Shown in pieces: positions 41,277 through 49,693 of a stretch of DNA of 51,043 nt. Location: NCBI GenBank assembly GCA_964498125.1, contig CAZCGE010000132.1, positions 1-51,043 of the forward strand. Direction: 5' to 3'. Numbering within the stretch: the stretch's first letter is position 1; each line of letters starts with the position of its first letter. This stretch comes from CAMDBL01 sp964498125. Its GTDB lineage: Bacteria > Pseudomonadota > Alphaproteobacteria > Rhizobiales > Hyphomicrobiaceae. The notes under the pieces were generated by a model that saw only the letters and a program-made list of their open reading frames with translations, had not been told where the DNA came from and made no database searches. Made by a program: the position numbers and the translations under genes.

Positions 41277-42782
41277 ATGGTCAAGCGCGTCCTTGTCGTC
41301 GATGACGATCCCGCCCAGCGCCGAATTCTCGAGGAAACCATCAAGCGGTTGGGTTTCGAGGTCAAGACCGCGGCCTCGGGCGCGCAGGCCATGCAGATCC
41401 TCGAAGGCGGCGAACGGGGCTTTTTTTCCTTAGTTCTGCTCGATCTGGTGATGCCCGAGATGGGCGGCATGACCGTCCTGAGCCAAATCCAGTCCAAATC
41501 TGGCATGCCGCCGGTGATCGTGCAGACGACCAACGGCTCGATCGATACTGCGATCGGCGCCATTCGTGCCGGGGCGGTGGATTTCATCGTCAAGCCCATC
41601 GCGCCTGAGCGGCTGGAGGTCTCGATCAACAGCGCATTGAAGATCGAAGCGCTGACTGGCGAGATCACGCGCATCAAGAAAAAGATCGAAGGCACACTGA
41701 CTTTCAGGGATCTAGTGGGTCGCGGCGAGGCGATGCAGCGCGTCGTGGCGCTGGGCCGTCGCGCCGCTGCCTCGAACATCCCGGTGCTGGTCGAGGGCGA
41801 GTCCGGCGTCGGCAAGGAGCTGATTGCCCGCGCCATTCAGGGCGAAAGCGAGCGGGCTGGTAAGCCATTCGTCGCCGTCAATTGTGGCGCCATTCCCGAG
41901 AACCTGGTCGAGTCGACCCTATTCGGCCACGAAAAGGGCGCCTTCACGGGCGCCATCGACCGGCGCATCGGCAAGTTCCAGGAAGCCGACGGTGGCACTC
42001 TGTTCCTGGATGAGATCGGCGAGTTGCCGCTCAGCGCCCAGGTGAAGCTGCTGCGGGCCCTGCAGGAGGGTGAGATCGACCCGGTTGGCGGCAAGAAGCC
42101 GGTCAAGGTCAACTTCCGCCTGATCTCGGCGTCCAATCGCGACATGATCCAGATGGTCAAGGATGGGCGTTTCCGCGAGGACCTTTACTACCGCCTCAAT
42201 GTGTTTCCGATTTGGGTGCCGCCGCTGCGCGAGCGCCTGGATGATATTGCCGAGCTGTCGACGCACTTCATCGCCCGCTTCGCCGCCGAAGAGGGCAAGC
42301 GTATTGGCGGCCTGAGCCAGGAGGCCATGGCGCTGGTCGAGAGCTACACCTGGCCTGGCAACGTGCGCCAGCTGGAAAACGCCATGTTCCGCGCCGTGGT
42401 CCTGGCCGATGGCTCCGATCTGACCATTGGCGAGTTCCCGCAGATCGCTTCGCAGGTCGTCGGGTTCAAGGTGTCGATCCCCAACGCGCCGGCGCAAACG
42501 AGCGGCAAACCGGCCTACACCGGCCCGGCGATGTTGGGCGCGGAGGCCACCATCCCGCGCACCGTGGAGATCCGCGGCCAGTCCGGCGCCTCGATTGGCA
42601 TCCCCGCCGTGCACGAGGACGGCGAAATCCGTCCCCTGGAAGAAATCGAGGCCGACATGATCCGCCTGGCTCTTGGTCGCTATCGGGGCCATATGACCGA
42701 GGTCGCCAAGCGGCTCAAGATCGGTCGCTCGACCCTCTATCGCAAGATGCAGGAATACGGCTTGGAACCGCGTGCGAACTGA
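41277..42782 (+). CDS. Sigma-54-dependent response regulator (NtrC family)
   Basis: This 501-residue transcription activator starts with a receiver domain (about 1-125) with acidic pocket D10/D11 and phospho-acceptor Asp56 (LLDLVMP). An AAA+ domain follows with Walker A GESGVGKE (174-181), the sigma-54-contacting GAFTGA loop (221-226) and RLNVFPIWVPPLRER. A linker and a Fis-type HTH (about 455-498, GRYRGHMTEVAKRLKIGRSTLYRKMQEYG) end the protein. No sensor kinase is adjacent, so it is an orphan here. It reads into the L,D-transpeptidase gene, an adjacency that suggests an envelope-related target. Confidence 0.93.
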   Translation: MVKRVLVVDDDPAQRRILEETIKRLGFEVKTAASGAQAMQILEGGERGFFSLVLLDLVMPEMGGMTVLSQIQSKSGMPPVIVQTTNGSIDTAIGAIRAGAVDFIVKPIAPERLEVSINSALKIEALTGEITRIKKKIEGTLTFRDLVGRGEAMQRVVALGRRAAASNIPVLVEGESGVGKELIARAIQGESERAGKPFVAVNCGAIPENLVESTLFGHEKGAFTGAIDRRIGKFQEADGGTLFLDEIGELPLSAQVKLLRALQEGEIDPVGGKKPVKVNFRLISASNRDMIQMVKDGRFREDLYYRLNVFPIWVPPLRERLDDIAELSTHFIARFAAEEGKRIGGLSQEAMALVESYTWPGNVRQLENAMFRAVVLADGSDLTIGEFPQIASQVVGFKVSIPNAPAQTSGKPAYTGPAMLGAEATIPRTVEIRGQSGASIGIPAVHEDGEIRPLEEIEADMIRLALGRYRGHMTEVAKRLKIGRSTLYRKMQEYGLEPRAN

Positions 42783-42979
42783 GCCGGCCCCCGAGTCGGA
42801 TTCTGCCCGGCGGCGTGGCCCAGCCCGAGGCTGGCGCCGCCGGCGTCGCCACCTCCAGTAGGGTTCGCTTGACCAACCTGCGCCAACAACGATTCTGTTA
42901 ACCATTCTGACGCTGCCGCTAGCCTTACGCGGCCCTCTCGGCTAGCGTCCGGCCCAACGTGGCAAACAGACGGTGTGCA

Positions 42980-44671
42980 ATGCGGCGAACAGCAGCGAAA
43001 GTGGCCTTGACCCTAGCGGCAACGCTCTGGATACCGGTTCCATTGCTGGCATCGGAGAAAGTCGCCAGCGATTCGCCCGCAACCGCGGTAACGCCAGCAA
43101 ATGAGGATGCCGCGCCATCTTCCGCTGGCTCTGGTTCGGTCGCGACGGGGGCCGTTGAGGCTGCGGCCAGCACGGTGACGCCGCCCGTCTCGGAATTTTC
43201 ACAGGAGCTGCTGAAGCAACTCGAACGAGCTGGCACCGGACCACGCGCGGCCGAGGAAGGGCGCGCTCTGGCGGCGTTCTATGCTGCGCGCGGCCATGCC
43301 GGGTACTGGGTGAAGGGGCAAGCGCTGGCCGAGCAGACTCTGCAGGTCGCAGCTGAATTGGCGCAGGCGGACGATTGGGGCCTGACGGCTGCCGAACTGG
43401 GATTGCCGGACGTGAAGACAGCAGGTCTCGCAGCCGCTACAACCCCAGCCGACCTCGCCGCAACTGAGCTTGCCCTGTCGCGTGCCGTGCTGCGCTATGC
43501 ACGCCAGGCGCGTGGTGGCAGGATCGATCCGACCCAATTGTCCAATTACTTCGATCGCAAGCCGGCGCTGGTCGAGCCGGTTACGGTGCTGGAGGAGATC
43601 GCCAAGTCAACCGCGCCTGACGCCTATCTGCGCGGCCTGCATCCGCAACATCCCCAATTCGAGAAACTGCGCCAAGCCTACATCGCGCTGAAATTGGGCA
43701 AGGCCGGTGCGATGCCGCCGGTCGCCGTTGCCCAGCCGAACACAGCGGGCAAGCAGGCGGTGGCACGCACCGATGGCAACGGCAGCGCCCTGCGCAAGGT
43801 GCATCTTGCCATGGAGCAATGGCGCTGGATGCCGCGCGAGATGGGTGAAAGCTACGTCTGGGTCAACATCCCCGAGTTTACGCTGCGTGTTGTCAAGGCC
43901 GGCCGCGTCATGCACAGCGAACGTGCCATCGTTGGCAAGACCGATACGCAGACGCCGATCTTTTCCGACGAGATGGAGACCATCGTCTTTCACCCGACCT
44001 GGGGCGTGCCGGACAGCATCAAAGTGAAGGAGATTTTCCCCTCGCTGGTGCGTGGCAAAAGCCTGCTGGCGCGTCACAACCTGCGCCTCTCGCGGGCTGG
44101 TCGCGACGTCGACCCGGAGTCGGTCGACTGGACCACGGCCGATATCCGTAATTTCCACGTTTACCAGCCGCCGGGTGGCGGCAACGTGCTCGGCGTCGTC
44201 AAGTTCCTGTTCCCGAACAAGCACCAGGTCTACATGCACGACACGCCGACCAAGGCGCTGTTCAACGCCACGACGCGCACCTTCAGCCACGGCTGCATGC
44301 GCATCCGCGATCCGCTGAAGCTGGCCGAGGTGTTGCTGCACGAGGACAAGGGCTGGACAGGCAGTCGCGTGGCGGCCATGGCCGCGCCCGGAGCCGGGCA
44401 GAACGGCTCGGTCAACCTCACTCGGAAGATCCAGGTGCACATCACCTACTTCACGGCCTCGGTCGATGACGCCGGCAAGCTGCAGACATTCGCCGACATC
44501 TATGGCCACGAGGAACGCATGCAGATGGGGCTGGACGGCAAGGCGCACCTGATCGTCAAGCGGCGCGAGGACCTGGGGCCGCCGCGCGCCGAGGTCATCG
44601 CGCGGCTGGCGGAATCGCGCCCCAGCTCGGCCCGCGGCGACTGGAAGCGGTCGGTGTTTGGGGAGTTTTGA
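42980..44671 (+). CDS. L,D-transpeptidase, YcbB/LdtD-like
   Basis: This peptidoglycan cross-linking enzyme is about 563 residues long. A signal peptide (MRRTAAKVALTLAATLWIPVPLLAS) leads to a low-complexity Ala/Ser stretch, then a peptidoglycan-binding-like region (AAFYAARGHAGYWVKGQAL, YARQARGGRIDPTQL) as in YcbB proteins. The YkuD catalytic motif SHGCMRIRDP puts the nucleophile at Cys439. I chose the ATG at 42980; a GTG at 42959 is possible. It would act in the periplasm forming 3-3 cross-links. It follows a sigma-54 regulator, which may control it. Confidence 0.9.
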   Translation: MRRTAAKVALTLAATLWIPVPLLASEKVASDSPATAVTPANEDAAPSSAGSGSVATGAVEAAASTVTPPVSEFSQELLKQLERAGTGPRAAEEGRALAAFYAARGHAGYWVKGQALAEQTLQVAAELAQADDWGLTAAELGLPDVKTAGLAAATTPADLAATELALSRAVLRYARQARGGRIDPTQLSNYFDRKPALVEPVTVLEEIAKSTAPDAYLRGLHPQHPQFEKLRQAYIALKLGKAGAMPPVAVAQPNTAGKQAVARTDGNGSALRKVHLAMEQWRWMPREMGESYVWVNIPEFTLRVVKAGRVMHSERAIVGKTDTQTPIFSDEMETIVFHPTWGVPDSIKVKEIFPSLVRGKSLLARHNLRLSRAGRDVDPESVDWTTADIRNFHVYQPPGGGNVLGVVKFLFPNKHQVYMHDTPTKALFNATTRTFSHGCMRIRDPLKLAEVLLHEDKGWTGSRVAAMAAPGAGQNGSVNLTRKIQVHITYFTASVDDAGKLQTFADIYGHEERMQMGLDGKAHLIVKRREDLGPPRAEVIARLAESRPSSARGDWKRSVFGEF

Positions 44672-44702
44672 GGGGAGGCAGGGGAGGGTTCGAGGGCACG
44701 CC

Positions 44703-44785
44703 GTAGGTCGGGTCGAGCACTTCGCGAGACCCGACGTTCGTCGCGGCGGCAAGTTGTCGGGTCTCCTTGCGTCGACCCGACCTAC
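44703..44785. repeat. 83-base GTAGGTCGGGTCGA element, upstream copy
   Basis: The ends are GTAGGTCGGGTCGA (44703-44716) and its exact complement TCGACCCGACCTAC (44772-44785). It is identical to the copy at 45521-45602 except for one extra base. The two copies are in the same orientation and bracket the PIN/Phd toxin-antitoxin genes. It ends two bases before the toxin gene's stop codon. Confidence 0.93.
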
Positions 44786-44787
44786 AC

Positions 44788-45198
44788 CTACTCCCACGGG
44801 TTGAGCACCTTGACGCCGCTCATGCCGAAGTCGGCGACGTTGCGGGTAACGACAGTCATGGCATGCACGATGGCGGTCGCGGCAATGAGGGCGTCGCGTT
44901 CAGCGCGCGGATCGGGCACATGCAGTCGCGCGCAACATTGCGCCACCGCGGTATCGACGGCAAGTATCCGGCCATCGTAGCGGGGTAATATCTGGGTATC
45001 GATCCAGTCCCGCAGAATCTTTCCTTGCGCCTTGTCTTTCCGTTCCATCAGCAGCGCGCCGAGTTCTAATTCCAGAATCGTGATGGTCGACAAAAAGGTG
45101 TCGGTGATTGGCGTGGCGGCGGCCCAGGCCAATACCTTGGCATTGGCTTTCGCCAATCGGCGAAGCTCGGACACGACATTGGTGTCCAGGACAAACAT
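44788..45198 (-). CDS. PIN-domain toxin (VapC/FitB-like)
   Basis: This 136-residue PIN-domain ribonuclease toxin has the first acidic motif FVLDTNVVSELRR, a central TITILELELGALL with the conserved Glu, and DALIAATAIVHAMTVVTRNVADF with the later acidic residues; metal-dependent RNA cleavage is the usual activity. It starts with an ATG at 45198 (TGATG with the antitoxin) or a GTG three bases earlier; both are translationally coupled. The pair is flanked by near-identical direct repeats. Confidence 0.9.
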   Translation of the reverse strand: MFVLDTNVVSELRRLAKANAKVLAWAAATPITDTFLSTITILELELGALLMERKDKAQGKILRDWIDTQILPRYDGRILAVDTAVAQCCARLHVPDPRAERDALIAATAIVHAMTVVTRNVADFGMSGVKVLNPWE

Positions 45199-45461
45199 CA
45201 CGTGAGGTCCGCGGGACGATAGAGACCACGCGTGCGAGGCGGGTCGAAATCGAAATCAGGCACTTCTTGCTGCCCCAAGGCCTCGGCGACCGTCATCTGA
45301 CTGCCAGTCAACTTGCGATAGTCCTCGATGCTCAACAGGACGTGTGCCGGCTGGCCGCGATCCGTGATGAAGACGGGACCATCATTCGCCGCCTTCTTCG
45401 CCCGGCTGGCGTCCTGGTTGAAGTCCCGGCTGGTGATGGTCGTGATCGGCATAGTCTTCAC
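45198..45461 (-). CDS. Phd/YefM-family antitoxin
   Basis: This 87-residue antitoxin has a Phd/YefM N-terminal fold: TTITSRDFNQDASRAKKAANDGPVFITDRGQPAHVLLSIEDYRKLTG. Its acidic, disordered-looking C-terminal tail (PDFDFDPPRTRGLYRPADL) would bind the PIN toxin. I start at the GTG at 45461 because GAGGA lies 7 bases upstream; an ATG three codons later lacks good spacing. An inverted repeat upstream is a likely operator. Its stop overlaps the toxin start. Confidence 0.9.
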   Translation of the reverse strand: MKTMPITTITSRDFNQDASRAKKAANDGPVFITDRGQPAHVLLSIEDYRKLTGSQMTVAEALGQQEVPDFDFDPPRTRGLYRPADLT

Positions 45462-45476
45462 CGCCCGTTCCTCAGA

Positions 45477-45495
45477 GTAGTAGAAACGTTACTAC
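45477..45495. promoter_or_regulatory. Inverted repeat operator for the Phd/PIN genes
   Basis: GTAGTA (45477-45482) and TACTAC (45490-45495) form a perfect 6-base inverted repeat with a 7-base spacer, 16 bases upstream of the antitoxin start. It lies in a short AT-rich patch (about 45478-45520) in an otherwise G+C-rich window, consistent with a TA autoregulatory operator/promoter. Confidence 0.5.
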
Positions 45496-45520
45496 AATAA
45501 ATCTAGCTACGCAACGATAA

Positions 45521-45602
45521 GTAGGTCGGGTCGAGCACTTCGCGAGACCCGACGTTCGTCGCGGCGCAAGTTGTCGGGTCTCCTTGCGTCGACCCGACCT
45601 AC
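45521..45602. repeat. 82-base GTAGGTCGGGTCGA element, downstream copy
   Basis: This is the near-identical partner of 44703-44785, one base shorter in its middle, with the same terminal inverted repeats GTAGGTCGGGTCGA. The two copies start 818 bases apart and enclose the TA genes. Outside the repeats their flanks are unrelated. Confidence 0.93.
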
Positions 45603-45631
45603 ACCCCGCGCCAGGAGAGGGAACCCTACCT

Positions 45632-46567
45632 TCAGAACTTAACCTGGTCGCCACCCTTGGTATTGAGGATCTTGCGCGCCTCGTCGGGCGTCGCGACGTC
45701 GAGCGACAGCTCATCGCAGATACGCTTGATCTTGGCGACCTGCTCGGCGTTGGACTTGGCGAGCTTGCCCTTGCCGATGTAGAGACTGTCCTCCAGGCCG
45801 ACGCGCACGCAGCCGCCCATCATGGCGCTCTGCGTGACGAAGTTCATCTGATGCCGGCCGGCCGCCAGCACCGAGAACACGTAGTCGTCGCCGAACAGCT
45901 TGTCGGCGGTGTTCTTCATCTGATGCAGATGCTCGAGGTCGGGTCCGATGCCGCCCATGATGCCGAACACGAACTGCAGGAAGATCGGCGGCTTCAGCCG
46001 TTTGTTATCGTAGAAGTGCGCCGTGTTATAGAGATGGCCGATGTCGTAGCACTCGTGCTCGAACTTGACGCCGAGCTTGTCGTGCAGCTCGGTGATCACG
46101 TAGTCGATGGTCTTGAAGGTGTTGGGGAAGATGTTGTTGTCGGTGCCGGCGAGATAGGTCTTCTCCCACTCGTGCTTCCACGTGTCGTAGCGCTTGACGA
46201 GATTGAAGATCGCGAAGTTCATCGAGCCCATGTTGAGCGAGGCGATCTCGGGCGCGGCGCGACGGGCGGCGGCGATGCGCTCGTCCATGGTCATGCCGAG
46301 ACCGCCGCCGGTGGTGATATTCACAATGGCGTTGGTGTTCTGCTTGATGCGCGGCAGAAACTTCATGAACACTTCCGGGTCGCCGGTCGGACGGCCATCC
46401 TTGGGATCGCGCGCATGCAGATGGATCACCGCCGCGCCCGCCTCGGCCGCGGCGATCGACTGCTCGGCGATCTCATCGGGCGTGACCGGCAGATGCGGTG
46501 ACATGGTCGGGGTGTGAATGGCGCCGGTGATGGCGCACGAGATGATGACCTTGGTTTTTTTTGCCAT
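45632..46567 (-). CDS. BKACE (DUF849) family enzyme
   Basis: This 311-residue beta-keto acid cleavage enzyme (BKACE/DUF849) condenses a beta-keto acid with acetyl-CoA, giving acetoacetate and an acyl-CoA. The N-terminus VIISCAITGAIHTPTMSPHLPVTPDEIAEQ, the zinc-binding IHLHARDP and the C-terminal GGCVRVGLEDSLYIGKGKLAKSN are typical. The particular keto acid is unknown; 3-keto-5-aminohexanoate is one member's substrate. It is transcribed alone, 120 bases from glpD's end. Confidence 0.9.
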   Translation of the reverse strand: MAKKTKVIISCAITGAIHTPTMSPHLPVTPDEIAEQSIAAAEAGAAVIHLHARDPKDGRPTGDPEVFMKFLPRIKQNTNAIVNITTGGGLGMTMDERIAAARRAAPEIASLNMGSMNFAIFNLVKRYDTWKHEWEKTYLAGTDNNIFPNTFKTIDYVITELHDKLGVKFEHECYDIGHLYNTAHFYDNKRLKPPIFLQFVFGIMGGIGPDLEHLHQMKNTADKLFGDDYVFSVLAAGRHQMNFVTQSAMMGGCVRVGLEDSLYIGKGKLAKSNAEQVAKIKRICDELSLDVATPDEARKILNTKGGDQVKF

Positions 46568-46687
46568 GAGCGTTCCTCCGGGACTTGGGTGCTGTGATCG
46601 TTCAGTCGCCGATAGTCTAGCAAGGGTGCGGTGCCGCGCGCGATGCAGAATTCAAGGGGCGGGGTCGCGTCAAACGCTGGTGCGGCG

Positions 46688-48184
46688 TTACAACTTGGCG
46701 ATATAGGCGGCCAAGCGCTCGGCCAGTAGACGGTCGCCGGTCAATCCAAGCTTGCTGCGCCGCCATAGAATATCGTCGGCGGATTGCGCGAATTCGACCT
46801 CTCTGAGGTAGGCGATTTCGCTCCCGGTCAGGCCGCATCCAAGGTCGGCACCGAGATCGGTGAACGCTTGCGCGTCGCCGATGACACGCTCGGCGCGCGT
46901 CCCATAGGTGTGGACCAGGCGACGGGCGAGCGCTGGTGGCAGCCACGGGTGGCGCGCTTGGAAATTGGCGAGATATGTAGCGACGTCTGCCGCGCCCATG
47001 TCGCCGCCGGGCAGCGGCGCCGCGTCGGTCCAAGCGCCAGCTAGACCGGGCAGCCACGGCGTCAATTTGGCCAGGACCCGCTCGGCAAGACAGCGATAGG
47101 TGGTGATTTTGCCGCCTATGACGGACAACAGCGGCGCCGCGCCATTGCCGGCGTCGAGTTCGAGGGCGTAGTCGCGGCTGATGGCCGAGGGGTCGTTGCT
47201 GGCGTCATCCTGCAGGGCGCGCACGCCGGCATAGCTCCACACGACATCGGCAGGCGCGACCGGACGAGCCAGAAAGCGGTTGGCGGCGGCGCACAGATAG
47301 CCGGTTTCGTCCGCGCTGATGGCGACGGGTCCCGGCGCGGCGTCATGTGCACTTTCGGTGGTGCCGATCAAGGTGAAGTCCGACTGAAAAGGCAGCAGGA
47401 AGACGACGCGCTTGTCGGGCTGTTGCAGGATGTAGGCCTGCTCGCCCACATACAGCCGCGGCACGACGATGTGGCTGCCCTTGACGAGGCGCACGCGGCC
47501 GATCGGATGTGTGGCGCCGATCCGGCGCTGCACGTCCGCGACCCAGGGACCGGCGGCATTGACGATGATCCGGGCAACGATCGTCCGCTGCACGCCGTCA
47601 GCGCCCCTAATGTCGGCGAGCCACGTGCTGGCGTTGCGGCGCGCACGCACGAGTGTGGTGTGCGTCTGGATGATACCGCCGCGCGCCTGCGCGTCGACGG
47701 CGTTGAGCACGACGAGGCGGCTGTCATCGACCCAGCCGTCGGCATAGGTGAAGCCGCGGGTGAATCGCGGCTGCAGCGGCGCGCCGGCTGGATGCGATCT
47801 GAGGTCGATGGATTGCGAGCCAGGCAGCCGATCGCGACGTGCAAGATGATCGTAGAGAAACAGCCCGCAGCGGATCATCCAGGCCGGACGCATGTCCGGG
47901 GCATGCGGCAGCACGAAGGTCAGCGGCTTGGTGATGTGTGGCGCGATGCGCAGCAGCACCTCACGCTCGGCCAGGGATTCGCGCACCAGCCGGAACTCGA
48001 AGTGCTCCAGATAGCGCAGCCCGCCGTGGATCAGCTTGCTCGACGCCGACGACGTGGCGCTGGCGAGGTCCCCCTGCTCGACCAGCATCACCTTCAGCCC
48101 GCGACCGGCCGCGTCACGGGCAATGCCGGCGCCATTGATGCCGCCACCGATGATCAGCAGGTCGAAGGGTCGGCTTGGCGGCAT
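46688..48184 (-). CDS. glpD: Aerobic glycerol-3-phosphate dehydrogenase
   Basis: GlpD is a membrane-associated FAD enzyme that oxidises glycerol-3-phosphate to DHAP and reduces quinone. This 498-residue protein has the FAD-binding N-terminus FDLLIIGGGINGAGIARDAAGRG, then GDLASATSSASSKLIHGGLRYLEH, LVKGSHIVVPR and SVIGGKITTYRCLAE. It could process glycerol-3-phosphate brought in by UgpBAEC. The start ATG (48184) follows a palindromic repeat that sits at its translation start region. Confidence 0.94.
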   Translation of the reverse strand: MPPSRPFDLLIIGGGINGAGIARDAAGRGLKVMLVEQGDLASATSSASSKLIHGGLRYLEHFEFRLVRESLAEREVLLRIAPHITKPLTFVLPHAPDMRPAWMIRCGLFLYDHLARRDRLPGSQSIDLRSHPAGAPLQPRFTRGFTYADGWVDDSRLVVLNAVDAQARGGIIQTHTTLVRARRNASTWLADIRGADGVQRTIVARIIVNAAGPWVADVQRRIGATHPIGRVRLVKGSHIVVPRLYVGEQAYILQQPDKRVVFLLPFQSDFTLIGTTESAHDAAPGPVAISADETGYLCAAANRFLARPVAPADVVWSYAGVRALQDDASNDPSAISRDYALELDAGNGAAPLLSVIGGKITTYRCLAERVLAKLTPWLPGLAGAWTDAAPLPGGDMGAADVATYLANFQARHPWLPPALARRLVHTYGTRAERVIGDAQAFTDLGADLGCGLTGSEIAYLREVEFAQSADDILWRRSKLGLTGDRLLAERLAAYIAKL

Positions 48185-48197
48185 GGGGGCAGTCGCT

Positions 48198-48236
48198 CCC
48201 TCTCCCCATCGCACTGCACTTGCGATGGGGAGAGGG
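48198..48236. repeat. CCCTCTCCCCATCGC palindrome upstream of glpD
   Basis: There are perfect 15-base arms, CCCTCTCCCCATCGC (48198-48212) and GCGATGGGGAGAGGG (48222-48236), around a 9-base loop. It ends 13 bases upstream of the glpD start codon and lies between glpD and the flavin oxidoreductase gene. Copies are at 28078-28116 and 34381-34514. Confidence 0.92.
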
Positions 48237-48255
48237 GGCGCAAGCGGCACCTGTG

Positions 48256-49512
48256 TTACTCCGCCGCCGCCACCCTCGCGCCCTTGGCCGGTGCCCGGGC
48301 CTTGTCGTTGGTGCCATTGGCATTGAGTTCGGGCAGCACCTTGGTCATGAAGGCTTCCAGTTCCTTCAGGACATCGGCTTTCGGCTGCTGGGCGTAGTGG
48401 AAGATCAGCGTGATGTACTCGGACGGCACCTGCTTGTACATATCGACCCATTCGCGCGTCACCTGGTCGACACTGCCGCCGACGAAGATGCCGCTTTCCT
48501 TCATGTTCTTGATGAAGTCGGTCTTGGGATCGTTGGGGAATTGCGGGAAGAACGGCGCATAGAAGTTCTTGTAGATGTCGAGGTCATATTTCGCCAGTTT
48601 GCTGTGATAGTCCGCCTCGCTCTTGCAGGTGTGCACCCAGCGCACGACGTTGGCGAGTTGGCCGATCTTGACCTTGCGCCCGGCCTTGGCCGCCTCCTCC
48701 ACATACATCTGGCTCTGGCGCACCACGGTGTTCCAGGATGAGAAGTAGGTCGGGATGAAGCCGTTCTTGGCGCAGTATCGGATCGAGTCGTCGCTCTTGG
48801 CCGTGGCGACGAAGACTTTCGGGTGCGGCGAGCTGAAGGGCTTGGGCACGACGGAGATGCGGCGCACCTCGCCATTGCGGCCAATCTCTCCCGCGGCGCC
48901 GGCCTCGGCGGCGATCTTATAGGCGGGATAGCCTTCCACGCCCGTCAGCGGGTAGGGCGCCTTATAGTAGTTGCCGTCGAGGCTGACGCTATCCTGGGTC
49001 CAGCACTTGATGACCATGTTGACGCGTTCTTCGAAGATGTCGCGGTTCTTCACGTCGTTGGCGCTGCCGTCGGACAGCGTGGCGACGGAGTTGGTGGACT
49101 GGCCAAGGATGTTGGTCCAGCGCGACTGGTAGCCGCGCGCGAAACCGACAAAGAAGCGGCCCTTGGTCAGGTGGTCGATGATCGCGGTCTCTTCCGCGAC
49201 GCGGATCGGGTCCTGGGTGGCCATGACGTAGCCCATGGCGCCGACATGCATCTTCTTCAGCTTGCTCGCCCAGAAGGCATTGAGCACACCGGGATTGGGG
49301 CCAACCTCGTAGCCCTCCGAGTGCAGATGATGCTCGATGGTGGAGGCGCCCCACACGCCCATGTCCTCGGCGCTTTGCAGCAGGTCGGCCCATTCATGGA
49401 CGATTTTTTGATACAACTTGGCGTCGCGCCCGATCGGCCGCTTGGCCTTGCGGTCGTTCTCGTCCTTGGTTGGCATCACAGGATAGAGCTGCAGGATAAC
49501 TTTCGGGCGCAT
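48256..49512 (-). CDS. LLM-class flavin-dependent oxidoreductase
   Basis: This 418-residue protein of the luciferase-like monooxygenase (LLM) class begins MRPKVILQLYPVMP, with GVWGASTIEHHLHSEGYEVGPNPGVLNAFWAS, DHLTKGRFFVGFARGYQSRW and a C-terminal (beta/alpha)8-like layout. Members oxidise diverse small molecules with FMN and oxygen. The C-terminus (AKGARVAAAE) is low complexity. The ATG at 49512 follows a GGGAGAAA site. The substrate is unknown. It probably leads a unit with glpD, separated by a palindrome. Confidence 0.88.
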   Translation of the reverse strand: MRPKVILQLYPVMPTKDENDRKAKRPIGRDAKLYQKIVHEWADLLQSAEDMGVWGASTIEHHLHSEGYEVGPNPGVLNAFWASKLKKMHVGAMGYVMATQDPIRVAEETAIIDHLTKGRFFVGFARGYQSRWTNILGQSTNSVATLSDGSANDVKNRDIFEERVNMVIKCWTQDSVSLDGNYYKAPYPLTGVEGYPAYKIAAEAGAAGEIGRNGEVRRISVVPKPFSSPHPKVFVATAKSDDSIRYCAKNGFIPTYFSSWNTVVRQSQMYVEEAAKAGRKVKIGQLANVVRWVHTCKSEADYHSKLAKYDLDIYKNFYAPFFPQFPNDPKTDFIKNMKESGIFVGGSVDQVTREWVDMYKQVPSEYITLIFHYAQQPKADVLKELEAFMTKVLPELNANGTNDKARAPAKGARVAAAE

Positions 49513-49628
49513 ACTGACGTTTCTCCCTGGTTTTCGAGTCCTCGCCGCCATCATCGGAAGCGGCGGTGTCTCATGGCAAGTGATTTCGGGCCATGGCTTC
49601 CATGCGCGGCACTCATAGCAACGGCGTT

Positions 49629-49684
49629 GGCGTAGGTTGGGTTGAGGCGCCCTTCGCGCCGAAGCCCAACATCGTTTCTACGCC
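49629..49684. repeat. 56-base GGCGTAGGTTGGGTTG element
   Basis: The terminal inverted repeats are GGCGTAG (49629-49635) and CTACGCC (49678-49684), with an inner stem GTTGGGTTGAGGCGC / GCGCCGAAGCCCAAC around CCTTC. It is a compact relative of the 168-base element at 38410-38577. It lies in the gap between two minus-strand genes, 10 bases from the binding-protein gene's end. Confidence 0.85.
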
Positions 49685-49693
49685 ACCAATGCC

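Noticed and set aside
41054..41305. A short open frame between the cupin and sigma-54 regulator genes
   Set aside because: It overlaps the regulator start, lacks a domain and shows no coding pattern I trust.
14437..45602. A possible CRISPR array from repeated palindromes
   Set aside because: The repeats are dispersed, differ in family and lack regular spacers; no cas genes are seen.
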